Source of the DNA: Acidobacteriaceae bacterium TAA 166
GTDB lineage: Bacteria; Acidobacteriota; Terriglobia; Terriglobales; Acidobacteriaceae
Direction: 5' to 3'
Assembly (NCBI GenBank): GCA_000421065.1
Contig: ATWD01000002.1
Span: 248,001 to 312,000 of the forward strand
Length of the DNA stretch: 64,000 nucleotides
The notes below the pieces were generated by a model. That model was not told where the DNA came from. It worked only from the letters and a program-made list of their open reading frames with translations, and ran no database searches. The position numbers and the translations under genes were made by a program. Shown one piece after another: positions 25,552-33,000 of this stretch (within the stretch, counting starts at the first letter, position 1; each line of letters starts with the position of its first letter).

Positions 25552-26343
25552 CTACTCCTTCGTCTGGGGCGCGCTGTGCTTCGGAGCGCGGGGGCCGGGA
25601 GTCGTTTGCAGCTCGCCGGGGTTCTGCGGGCGGGTCTGGGCGCCAGTCTGCGAGGTCGAGACGGCCTTACTGTCGGCAGGCGCGCTCGATGGGACGATCT
25701 GCTGGCCGCGGCTCGCCGGGAGAGGGTTCGTCGCCGCATGGTCTCGGGCGAGCAGCCGCGACGGGCACTGATCGTAGGCGCAGACCTGACGCTGGGCGAG
25801 CTGGTGCAACAGAAGTCGCCGGGACTCGTTGAGGGGTTCGGCGGCGACGACCTCGCGGCGGAGGTTTCCGAGGTCGGCGAGCCAGTCGCCGAGGTCGAGC
25901 GGAAGCTGCTCGTTGAGCTGCTTGCGCAGCTGCTGGGCGAGCGCGGGGGAGTTTCCGGCGGTCGAGATCGCGATCTGGAGGTCGCCGCGCCGGACGACGG
26001 AGGGGAAGTAGAAGTCGCAGAATGGAGGGTCGTCGACCGCGTTGCAGAGGACGCCGGTCGCGGTGGCCTCGGCGAAGACGGCGCGGTTGACGGCGGGGTC
26101 GTCGGTGGCGGCGACGACGAGGAACGCTCCGGCGAGATCGCCGGTCTGGTAGGAGCGGCTCAGGTGCTCGATCTCTCCGTTCGCCGCGAGCTCGAGGAGT
26201 ACGGGGCTGGCCTGGGGGGCGATGACGGTGACGCGGGCGTCGGCGGAGCGCAGGGAGGCGATCTTCGATTCGGCGAGGTGACCGGCGCCGACGACGACGC
26301 AGGGCCGGTCGGTGAGTTTGAGGAAGATCGGGAACAGGCTCAT
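25552..26343 (-). CDS. Precorrin-2 dehydrogenase/sirohydrochlorin ferrochelatase (CysG N-domain/Met8-like)
   Basis: A 263-residue enzyme that oxidises precorrin-2 with NAD+ and inserts iron to finish siroheme. The Rossmann motif is VVVGAGHLAESKI, then VVAATDDPAVN and NAVDDPPFCDFYFPSVVRRGDLQIAISTAGNSPALA, all classic Met8/CysG features. Residues ~200-263 are a Pro/Ala/Gln-rich low-complexity tail not found in short homologues. It is co-transcribed with the SUMT gene. Confidence 0.92.
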   Translation of the reverse strand: MSLFPIFLKLTDRPCVVVGAGHLAESKIASLRSADARVTVIAPQASPVLLELAANGEIEHLSRSYQTGDLAGAFLVVAATDDPAVNRAVFAEATATGVLCNAVDDPPFCDFYFPSVVRRGDLQIAISTAGNSPALAQQLRKQLNEQLPLDLGDWLADLGNLRREVVAAEPLNESRRLLLHQLAQRQVCAYDQCPSRLLARDHAATNPLPASRGQQIVPSSAPADSKAVSTSQTGAQTRPQNPGELQTTPGPRAPKHSAPQTKE

Positions 26344-26810
26344 CGGCGGGTTGCTACCCTCCCTGGGTATTTTTGCGTAAAGTCTTCGAAAGAAAAGAGA
26401 TCGCTTTGGACTTACACAGTAAAGTCTTGATTCTAAATAGAGAGTTACGGCAAAGTATTCATTTCTTGCGGTTTCGTGGGAATGGGATGGTTTTCTTTTA
26501 TCGGGATCTCTGTCTTTTCATTTTATCGAAGCGAGGGGGGAGAATCGGCACGGAAGATCTGCTTTGGTTTGATGGATTTAGGGGAAGTGCCTCTTTACAG
26601 GGTTTGGGCGGGACGGTCGTTTCGCCATTTGGGCTTCACACCGGCCTTCGGCAGAGCGGAGGCCGCTTTGCGGCGGTTGTTTGAGAGGCCGAGGCTGAAG
26701 CCTCAGGGTACCTAGATGCGGTTCGAGCTTTGCTCGAATGGGGCACTTGGCGACCGTGCCCTTAACTGAGCGATCAGAGGCTGCGTGATGCGTTTTTTTA
26801 GAGAAAGGCG
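26344..26810. other. Intergenic region without a supported gene
   Basis: The 467 bases between the siroheme gene start and the dispersed element hold only short plus-strand frames with no domain, no credible ribosome site and unusual composition. The left ~170 bases are AT-rich and should contain the siroheme promoter (minus strand). Bases ~26690-26716 (GGCTGAAGCCTCAGGGTACC, then TAGATGCG) match a sequence at ~35728-35755 inside the NamZ fusion gene. Confidence 0.5.
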
Positions 26811-27040
26811 GGCGCTGCCGCGCGGGCCCACTGCGCTAGGCCACCCCACAAACGAAGACCTGTTTGTGGGGCCCGGTACGGGCGGTCACTTCGTGACGCG
26901 TGTACTCCCTTCGGGGTGACTGCTCCCGTTGGTCGCTTGCAAAGATGTTTGCGCCGACCATCGGAAGGCCCTGGCCGAAGGCGGTATATATGTCACGAAG
27001 TGACCGCTCCACGAGGAGTGGGCCCGGCCGGTAGGCCACA
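26811..27040 (+). repeat. Long dispersed inverted-repeat element, copy A
   Basis: About 230 bases starting GGCGCTGCCGCGCGGGCCCA and ending in the inverted form GTGGGCCCGGCCGGTAGGCC. Inside are a hairpin, CCCACAAAC ... GTTTGTGGG (26844-26869), and a 14-base perfect inverted repeat: GGTCACTTCGTGAC (26884-26897) and GTCACGAAGTGACC (26992-27005). The core between those arms contains CTCCCGTTGGTCGCTTGC. It has no credible ORF. It lies between the ADOP permease and the siroheme genes. Confidence 0.85.
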
Positions 27041-27056
27041 AGTCTTTTTCGATGGG

Positions 27057-29603
27057 TTATTCCGTGCGCAGGGCCTGCATGGGCTCGACCTCGGCGGCTC
27101 TTCGCGCGGGGAGGGCGCTGGCGATGAGGGCGCTGAGGATCAGGACGGCGCAGGCGGCGGCCAGGGGCGCGAGGTTCGTTCCCTTTACCTCGTAGAGCTG
27201 GGACTGGAGCAGGTGCTGTCCTACGAGGGCGAGGGGGACACCAGCGAGGATGCCGAGGCCGACCTGCCAGGCGGCGCCTTGCAGCACCATCCGCACGACG
27301 CTGGCGCGATCGGCGCCGAGGGCCATGCGCACGCCGATCTCGCGGATTCTGCGGGCCACTCCGTAGGCGGTGACTCCGTAGAGCCCGATGGAGGCGAGGA
27401 GCAGCGCGAGGGCTCCGAAGATGGAGGTCAGGCGCACGATGAGCTGCTGCTGGGTGAAGTAGCCGCTGACCTGATCGTCGTAGGTGGTGAGGTGGGTGAT
27501 GGGGATCTCGGGATTGACCTGATTGAGGGCGCGGCGGACGGCCGCGGTGGCGGAGGCGGCGTCGCCGTCGTAGCGAACGATGAGGTTGGAGGCGTAGTGG
27601 CCGAAGCGCTCGTTCTCGTTAGCCTGCTGGATGATGGCGTCGGGAGCGGCGATGTTGCCGTAGGTGGTGAGCTGGGCCATGGGGGTGAAGAACATGGGAG
27701 CGGTCGGCTGCGAGGGGTCGCCGTACTTGGAGTCGTCGACGACGCCGACGATCTGGTACTCGGTGGCCATGCGGCGGTCGGGACCGAAGAGGGCTCCGAG
27801 GGCGGGCCGGCCGTCGAGGACCTTCCGGACGAACTCCTTGTTGACGACGGCGACGTGTCGGGTGTTGGAGGTGTCGCCGTCGGTGAAGACGCGTCCCTGG
27901 ATGAGCTGGGTTCCGACGGCGGAGAAGAAGCGATTGCTGACGGTGGTGTAGCCGGCGTGGACGGAGGTGTCGGGCTTGCTCTCGAGGACGATGTTGGTTC
28001 CCCAGGCGCTGTAGGCCATGGGGCCGTAGGTGGCGTAGGCCATGTCGTGGAGGGTGGGGACGGAGGCGAAGACCTGCTCCATCTGACGGTAGAGGCCGTC
28101 GAGCTGCTCGTACTTGTAGCCTGCGGCCTGGAGGTCGATGAAGGCGATCAGGCGGCCTTTGGTCTCGAAGCGGAAGTCCTGCCGCTGGAGCTGGTTGAGG
28201 CTGAGAATGAGGAGCCCGGAGGTGCTGAGCAGGGCGATGGAGAGAGCGGACTGCGCGATGACCAGGGCTCGCTGCAGACCGCCGGCGTGGCCGGTGGAGC
28301 GGTTGGCTCCGCGGAGCGCTTCGGCGGGGTTGGAGTTGGCCGCCATCCAGGCGGGGGCGATGCCGAAGAGGATGCCGGTCACGACCGAGACTGCTAGGGC
28401 GAAGCCGAGGACGGGCAGGGAGGGCGAAGCGCTTACGGGGACGACCTGGACGCCGCGCATGGCGAGGGCGAGCATGCCTTTGACGCCGAGGTAGGCGGCG
28501 GCCAGTCCGAGGGCACCTCCTGCGACGGCCAGCAGGAGGGATTCGATAAGCATCTCGCGCACGAGCCGGGTGCGGGAGGCTCCGAGGGCGGAGCGGAGGT
28601 TGAGCTCCTGCCGGCGGGCGAGGCCGCGCACCAGCATCAGGTTGGCGAGGTTGGCGCAGGCGATGAGAAGGACGAAGCCAGCGATCATCTGCAGAAGGAG
28701 AAGGCCTTTTTCGTACTGGTCGCGGAGGTTGCTGATGCCTCCCGAGGCCGAGACCAGCTCGGTGGTCTGCTTCTGGATGTCGGCGACGATGTCGCGCGCG
28801 CTGGGGTCACGGTTGGCCAGGAGCCATCGGACCAGGGCTACGCGGAGGGAGCTCTGCACCTGCGGGACCTGCTTGGCGCCAGGAATACGTACCAAAAGGT
28901 CGAGCCAGTTGGCGAAGGGGCGAAGGTAGAGGCCGCGCGAGGTGAGCAGGGGCTCGTTGGCGAGGGGGATCCAGACGCCTGCGGCGTCGCTGGAGGTGCG
29001 GTCGCCGAGGAATCCGTTCGCGGAGATGCCGACGATGGTCACCGGACGGCCGGTCATCATGACGGTCTCGCCGACGATGGCGGGATCGCTATGGAACTTG
29101 GTCTGCCAGATGGCGTAACTGAGGACGGCGACGGTGGGTGCGCCCTCATGGTCGTCTTCGGGACGAAGCAGGCGACCGGCGAAGGTCTTCACGCCGAGGA
29201 CGTCGAAGTAATTTCCGGAGACCAGGCGGGCCGCGATCGGCTGCGCGGCCGTCTCGCCCTTGCGGCGAACGGCCAGGGTGGTCTCGCCGGACTGCTCGGC
29301 GGCGATGCCGGAGGTTCCGGGCGTCTGGTCGCGGAGGGTGCGGTAGAGGTCGTAGGAGAAGAGGTTCCAGTCGTCCTGGAGGCCGCTGTCGTCGCAGCAC
29401 TTGTTCTTCTGGCCGACCTTGTAGATCTGCTCGGGGTGATCGACGGGGATGGACTTGAGGAGGACCTGGTAGGTGAGGGTAAAGATGGCCGTGGTGGCGC
29501 CGATGCCGAGGACGAGCGTGGCCAGGGCGGTGAAGGTGAAGCCGGGGGAACGGCGGAGCCGTCGGAATCCATAGCATACGTCTTCTGTCAGGGCTCCCAT
29601 CAT
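27057..29603 (-). CDS. ADOP-family MacB-like ABC transporter permease
   Basis: An 848-residue permease of the acidobacterial duplicated orphan permease type. Two MacB_PCD-FtsX units lie in tandem. Unit 1 has a first helix at ~12-35 after the typical start GFRRLRRSPGFTFTALATLVLGIGATTAIF, a large periplasmic domain, then three helices ending near 400. Unit 2 has a second periplasmic domain and C-terminal FtsX helices (ASIGLYGVTAYGVARRIREIGVRMALGA). No ATPase lies beside it, which is normal for this family. The start at 29603 follows GAGGTGA; an ATG 54 bases upstream is possible. Function is inferred as tripartite-type export or mechanotransmission. Confidence 0.92.
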   Translation of the reverse strand: MMGALTEDVCYGFRRLRRSPGFTFTALATLVLGIGATTAIFTLTYQVLLKSIPVDHPEQIYKVGQKNKCCDDSGLQDDWNLFSYDLYRTLRDQTPGTSGIAAEQSGETTLAVRRKGETAAQPIAARLVSGNYFDVLGVKTFAGRLLRPEDDHEGAPTVAVLSYAIWQTKFHSDPAIVGETVMMTGRPVTIVGISANGFLGDRTSSDAAGVWIPLANEPLLTSRGLYLRPFANWLDLLVRIPGAKQVPQVQSSLRVALVRWLLANRDPSARDIVADIQKQTTELVSASGGISNLRDQYEKGLLLLQMIAGFVLLIACANLANLMLVRGLARRQELNLRSALGASRTRLVREMLIESLLLAVAGGALGLAAAYLGVKGMLALAMRGVQVVPVSASPSLPVLGFALAVSVVTGILFGIAPAWMAANSNPAEALRGANRSTGHAGGLQRALVIAQSALSIALLSTSGLLILSLNQLQRQDFRFETKGRLIAFIDLQAAGYKYEQLDGLYRQMEQVFASVPTLHDMAYATYGPMAYSAWGTNIVLESKPDTSVHAGYTTVSNRFFSAVGTQLIQGRVFTDGDTSNTRHVAVVNKEFVRKVLDGRPALGALFGPDRRMATEYQIVGVVDDSKYGDPSQPTAPMFFTPMAQLTTYGNIAAPDAIIQQANENERFGHYASNLIVRYDGDAASATAAVRRALNQVNPEIPITHLTTYDDQVSGYFTQQQLIVRLTSIFGALALLLASIGLYGVTAYGVARRIREIGVRMALGADRASVVRMVLQGAAWQVGLGILAGVPLALVGQHLLQSQLYEVKGTNLAPLAAACAVLILSALIASALPARRAAEVEPMQALRTE

Positions 29604-29919
29604 CGCTCTCACCTCATCCTTATCGATGTTGTTCTCCTCAATGAATGAGCAAAGCATCGGCCATTATGCGTTGCTAGGATAAGCAAATCATTTTCTGCTA
29701 GTTACGATATGAAATGAAAGTGATACATCGATTTTGCGCTGTTCGAAAACGAGAAGAGGCGTCCGATAACGAACAAGGCGGTGGGAAGGATTTCGTGAGA
29801 AGGACTTGAGCGGAAGGCGCGGGTAGTCCTGAGACGATTTCCACGCTCTTGAAACAGGCTTGAATGCTAAGGGAGGAGAGGCCGGCTGTCGCGCGGATGA
29901 TGCGGCAACCGGCTTTGGG
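29604..29919. other. Intergenic region, probable ADOP permease promoter
   Basis: No gene supported in ~316 bases. The part between 29650 and 29750 is AT-rich and probably holds the minus-strand promoter of the permease. GTTCG and TTCGTTATCGG motifs occur near 29735-29780 but form no clear operator. The rest is the 3' end of the reductase transcript. Confidence 0.4.
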
Positions 29920-31650
29920 TTATTCGGCGGGGGCGAAGCGTCCTGCGCCTACGGGGGCGGGGTCGCGCTCGACCGGGGTGGTGGGGGCTCCGTTGAGCTG
30001 GGCCAGGAGGATGGCGTTATCGGTGCGGCTGAAGTAGCTGCGCAGATCTTCGCCGGGCTGGCGCAGCTCGAGGTAGCCGCGCAGCAGGCGCTCAATGGCA
30101 GCGGGGCAATCCTCGGCGGCGGCGCGGTAGCCGATCTGACGGGCGATGGTGGCGTACTTGCCGACGGAGCCTCCGACGCAGAAGTAGAAGGCGTCGACGA
30201 GCTGGCCGTCCTTCTTGATCTTCTTGCCCTCGAGGCCGATGTCGGCGATCCAGCTCTGGCCGCAGGAGTTGGTGCAGCCGGTGACGTGGAGGCGGATCTG
30301 CTGGTCGAAGCTGGGGAGACGGTCTTCGAGCTCGGCGACGAGCCATTTGTTGAAGGCCTTGGTCTCGGCGATGGCGAGCTTGCAGAACTCGGTTCCGGTG
30401 CAGGCGACGGCTCCGCGCCAGAAGGGGGAGACGTCGACGTTGAGGCCGAGGGTGTTGAGCTCGACGACGAGGGCCGCGGTCTCGCGGTCGGGGACGTTGA
30501 CGATGAGGATGTTCTGGCCGATGGTGGCGCGGAGCTGGCCGTTGCCGTACTTGTCGGCGAGGTCGGCGAGCTTGAGGAGCTGCTCTCCGGAGAGGCGGCC
30601 GTTGATAACGGAGGCTCCGACGGAGGAGAGGCCGGGCTGGCGCTGTGGATGGATGCCGATGTGGTCGCGGTAGATGTCGGCGGGGATCTCTTCCATCTCG
30701 ACGGGCGAGGGGTCGAGCTTATAGCCGATCTTCTCTTCGATGGCGGCGAGCATGGACTCGGCGGTCCAGCCGTGACGCATGAAGAGGTACTTGATGCGGG
30801 CGCGGGTGCGGTTCTCGCGGAGGTCGGTCTGCTCCTTGAAGATGCGGACGACGGCAGTGACGACCTCGAGGGCCTTCGACTGCGGGATAAACGCGGGGAT
30901 GCGGGTGGCGATGTGGGGCTCGGAGGAGAGGCCTCCGCCGACGCGCAGGGTGTAGCCGATCTCTTCGGCTCCGTTGACGGTGCGCTTGATGGCGGTGAGA
31001 GCGACGTCGTTGATCTCGGGGTAGGTGCACCAGACGGGGCATCCGGTGACGGTGATCTTGAACTTGCGCGGGAGGTTGTAGAACTCGGGGTTCGCGGTGA
31101 GGTGATGCGCGATCTCGACCGCGAGGGGGGAGGCGTCGATGAGCTCGTCCTTGTCGAGCCCCGCCAGGGGGCATCCGGTGACGTTGCGGACGACGTCGCC
31201 GCAGGCTCCCTTGGGGGAGAGGCCGACGGCGGTGAGGGAGTCGACGACGTCGACCAGCCCGGCGATGGTGAGCCAGTGGAGCTGGATGTTCTGGCGGGTG
31301 GTGATGTCGGCCAGGTTGTTGGCATATTTGACGGTGAGCTGGCCGATGACGCGGGTCTGCTCGGCGGTGAGCAGGCCGTTGGGCAGGCCGATGCGCATCA
31401 TGAAGTAGTCGGTCGCCTTGCCCTCGCCGTTGGCCCCTCCGGTGACTCCCTTGCCGTCGCCCTGGGTGTAGACGCCCCACCACTTGAAGTAGAGACCGGT
31501 CCACTCGGGCAGGACGGTCTCGCGGCCGTTCTGGGCGAAGGCCCGGACCTCGTCCCAGGCTTCCCAGGGATTTTTGGCGAGCTTGAGGCGTTCGGCGCGC
31601 TGGGCTTTGGTCTCTTTGGGGGCTGCGGCCGGGGCTGAGGGGGTGGACAT
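29920..31650 (-). CDS. Siroheme/4Fe-4S sulfite or nitrite reductase (ferredoxin-type)
   Basis: A 576-residue assimilatory sulfite/nitrite reductase with two ferredoxin-like halves and the two NIR_SIR catalytic regions. The coupled siroheme-4Fe-4S ligands are visible as ACTGTEFC (CxxxxxC) and GCTNSCGQ (CxxxC). Sulfite and nitrite enzymes cannot be separated safely from sequence alone; the polycysteine leader upstream and no nitrate genes nearby favour sulfite reduction for cysteine synthesis. AAAGGA lies eight bases before the ATG at 31650. Siroheme synthesis genes lie downstream on the same strand beyond an ADOP permease. Confidence 0.93.
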   Translation of the reverse strand: MSTPSAPAAAPKETKAQRAERLKLAKNPWEAWDEVRAFAQNGRETVLPEWTGLYFKWWGVYTQGDGKGVTGGANGEGKATDYFMMRIGLPNGLLTAEQTRVIGQLTVKYANNLADITTRQNIQLHWLTIAGLVDVVDSLTAVGLSPKGACGDVVRNVTGCPLAGLDKDELIDASPLAVEIAHHLTANPEFYNLPRKFKITVTGCPVWCTYPEINDVALTAIKRTVNGAEEIGYTLRVGGGLSSEPHIATRIPAFIPQSKALEVVTAVVRIFKEQTDLRENRTRARIKYLFMRHGWTAESMLAAIEEKIGYKLDPSPVEMEEIPADIYRDHIGIHPQRQPGLSSVGASVINGRLSGEQLLKLADLADKYGNGQLRATIGQNILIVNVPDRETAALVVELNTLGLNVDVSPFWRGAVACTGTEFCKLAIAETKAFNKWLVAELEDRLPSFDQQIRLHVTGCTNSCGQSWIADIGLEGKKIKKDGQLVDAFYFCVGGSVGKYATIARQIGYRAAAEDCPAAIERLLRGYLELRQPGEDLRSYFSRTDNAILLAQLNGAPTTPVERDPAPVGAGRFAPAE

Positions 31651-31685
31651 GGAGGCGATCCTTTGGATGAAGTTGGCGGAGAGAA

Positions 31686-31712
31686 TAAAAAAACCACTCG
31701 TTTCGGGAGTGG
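31686..31712 (-). terminator. Attenuator-type intrinsic terminator in the reductase leader
   Basis: On the minus strand, CCACTC (31712-31707), a seven-base loop and GAGTGG (31699-31694) are followed by seven T residues (31693-31687). It sits between the stop of the polycysteine ORF (31744) and the reductase start (31650), where an attenuator terminator is expected. Confidence 0.75.
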
Positions 31713-31743
31713 GTGGCGGCGCTTTGCTTGAGCTTGGTGGAGA

Positions 31744-31833
31744 TTAGAAAGCTGGGCAAAGGCGACAGCACACCCGGTCGCAACAACACATCATGCGACA
31801 GCAACGGGAGATCGGGGTGTGGTCGAGTGCCAT
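31744..31833 (-). CDS. Polycysteine leader peptide, candidate cysteine attenuator
   Basis: A 29-codon ORF, ATG at 31833 to TAA at 31744. Eight of 29 codons are Cys: positions 11, 12, 16, 17, 18, 22, 23 and 26, in the pattern RCCRMMCCCDRVCCRLC. There is no ribosome-binding site, but the predicted promoter puts the transcript start on the A of the ATG, so it would be translated leaderless. A terminator and then the siroheme reductase follow. By analogy to polycysteine leader ORFs reported upstream of sulfur genes in mycobacteria, ribosome stalling when charged tRNA-Cys is scarce would relieve termination. The function is inferred; the ORF, promoter and hairpin are seen directly. Confidence 0.75.
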   Translation of the reverse strand: MALDHTPISRCCRMMCCCDRVCCRLCPAF

Positions 31834-31839
31834 AGTTAA

Positions 31840-31868
31840 AGGTTAAGGGCGTAAGCAGAGGGAGTCAA
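31840..31868 (-). promoter_or_regulatory. Predicted promoter of the polycysteine leader and reductase
   Basis: TTGACT (31868-31863), 17-base spacer, TAACCT (31845-31840) on the minus strand. The -35 box matches five of six, the -10 box three of six. The expected start, seven bases after the -10 box, is 31833, the first base of the leader ORF. Confidence 0.5.
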
Positions 31869-31920
31869 GGGAGGAGCTCTTAAAGGAAGCAATTTTTGCA
31901 TAGAGATGGGTTTTCTGCAA

Positions 31921-31966
31921 ACCTACCTGAGCGACGATGAAGCTGTCGCGAAGATGGGGCACCCGG
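31921..31966. repeat. 46-bp hairpin repeat, copy 1
   Basis: This copy has the family layout ACC-ACC, then GCGACGATGAAGCTGTCGCG, then AAGATGGGGCACCCGG. The central arms GCGACG and TGTCGC pair imperfectly. The same unit recurs at 35611-35656 and 38965-39010. It lies upstream of the polycysteine leader promoter. Confidence 0.75.
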
Positions 31967-31988
31967 AAACTCTTTAGAAGATGAGGAT

Positions 31989-32190
31989 GGCCTGCCGGCT
32001 GGGCCCACTGCGCTCGGCCACCCCACAAACGAAGACCTGTTTGTGGGAGCCCCGGTATGGGCGGTCACTTCGTGACGTGTGTCCCCCTTTGGGATGAGGC
32101 TCCCGCTGGTCGCTTGGAAGATTCTGTGCCGATCAACGGCGAAGCCGGTATACCTGTCGCGAGGTGACCGCTGACTGCACGGCAGCGCCT
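31989..32190 (+). repeat. Long dispersed inverted-repeat element, copy B
   Basis: About 200 bases starting GGCCTGCCGGCTGGGCCCAC and ending CACGGCAGCGCC. It contains the CCCACAAAC...GTTTGTGGG hairpin, GGTCACTTCGTGAC on the left and a decayed right arm (GTCGCGAGGTGACC). Its core, with CTCCCGCTGGTCGCTTGG, has the same orientation as copy A. It lies between phoU's end and the reductase leader. Confidence 0.8.
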
Positions 32191-32222
32191 GTCTTCCATC
32201 AAAAGGTAGAACGCAGTGGCTG

Positions 32223-32897
32223 CTACTCGGCCTGGGCGAGGGAGAACTGGTGGCGGACGTCGGAGCCTCGGACCCAGAAGATGACGTCTTCGGCGATGTT
32301 GGTGGCGTGGTCAGCGGCGCGCTCGAGGTTGCGGGAGACGATGATGGCGTTCAGGGCCTGGGCGCTGCTCTCGGGCTGATCCTGCATGAGCTCGGTGAGC
32401 TCGGCCTGGACGAGGTGGTTCATCTCGTCGACCTCGTCGTCCATGGTGAGGACCTGTTCGGCGAGGCGGGCGTCGGCCTCGAGCAGGGCCTGCAGGGCGG
32501 AGCGGATCATGACGCCGACCTTCTCCCCCATGTCGGGGATATCGATGGGGAGCTCGATGTGCTGGATGCCGGAGAGGGCGTGGGTGCGCTGGGCGATGTT
32601 GGAGGCTTGGTCGCCGATGCGCTCGAGGTCGCCGTTGATCTTGATGACGGCGAGGATGAAGCGGAGGTCGATGGCCATGGGCTGCTCTTTGGCGAGCAGG
32701 TCGTAGGCCATCTCGTCGACGTCGCGCTCGGCCGCGTTGATGGCCTCTTCGATCTCCTTGACGTGATCGCAGAGGGAGAGATTTCCGGTGAGGTAGGATT
32801 CGAGCGCGAGCGAGAGGGCCTGCTGGGAGAGCGCGGCCATCGCGAGGAGCTTGTCCTTCAGCGCGGCGAGCTGTTGATGAAAGTGAATGCGCGGCAT
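32223..32897 (-). CDS. phoU: PhoU phosphate-signalling protein
   Basis: A 224-residue PhoU made of two three-helix repeats. The metal-binding signatures are present twice in degenerate form (ERDVDEMAYDLLAKEQPMAIDLRFILAVIKINGDLERIGDQA and DDEVDEMNHLVQAEL...ARNLERAADHATNIAEDVIFW-like end). PhoU normally links the PstSCAB transporter to the PhoR kinase to repress the Pho regulon when phosphate is plentiful. No pst or pho genes are in view. It lies 103 bases downstream of the NamZ fusion gene. Confidence 0.94.
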   Translation of the reverse strand: MPRIHFHQQLAALKDKLLAMAALSQQALSLALESYLTGNLSLCDHVKEIEEAINAAERDVDEMAYDLLAKEQPMAIDLRFILAVIKINGDLERIGDQASNIAQRTHALSGIQHIELPIDIPDMGEKVGVMIRSALQALLEADARLAEQVLTMDDEVDEMNHLVQAELTELMQDQPESSAQALNAIIVSRNLERAADHATNIAEDVIFWVRGSDVRHQFSLAQAE

Positions 32898-33000
32898 CTC
32901 GTGCGGCCCTCGAATAAAAGTCTTTCTATTGTGATGCAGAACGGGTGAGGCTGGTGTAAATTTGTGCGGCCTCGGGAACTATCGTGGTACATCCTTTGGG

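Noticed and set aside
26836..27039. Short minus-strand ORF in repeat copy A with similar peptides in other copies
   Set aside because: The peptides recur because the DNA element recurs; no ribosome site, no conserved frame in all copies, and the inverted core of copy C breaks it.
26916..28397. 493-codon plus-strand ORF opposite the ADOP permease
   Set aside because: The translation is Gly/Asp/Val-rich low-complexity sequence with no motif; the minus-strand permease fully explains the region.
29860..31638. 592-codon plus-strand ORF opposite the siroheme reductase
   Set aside because: Shadow frame of a highly conserved gene with all metal ligands on the minus strand.
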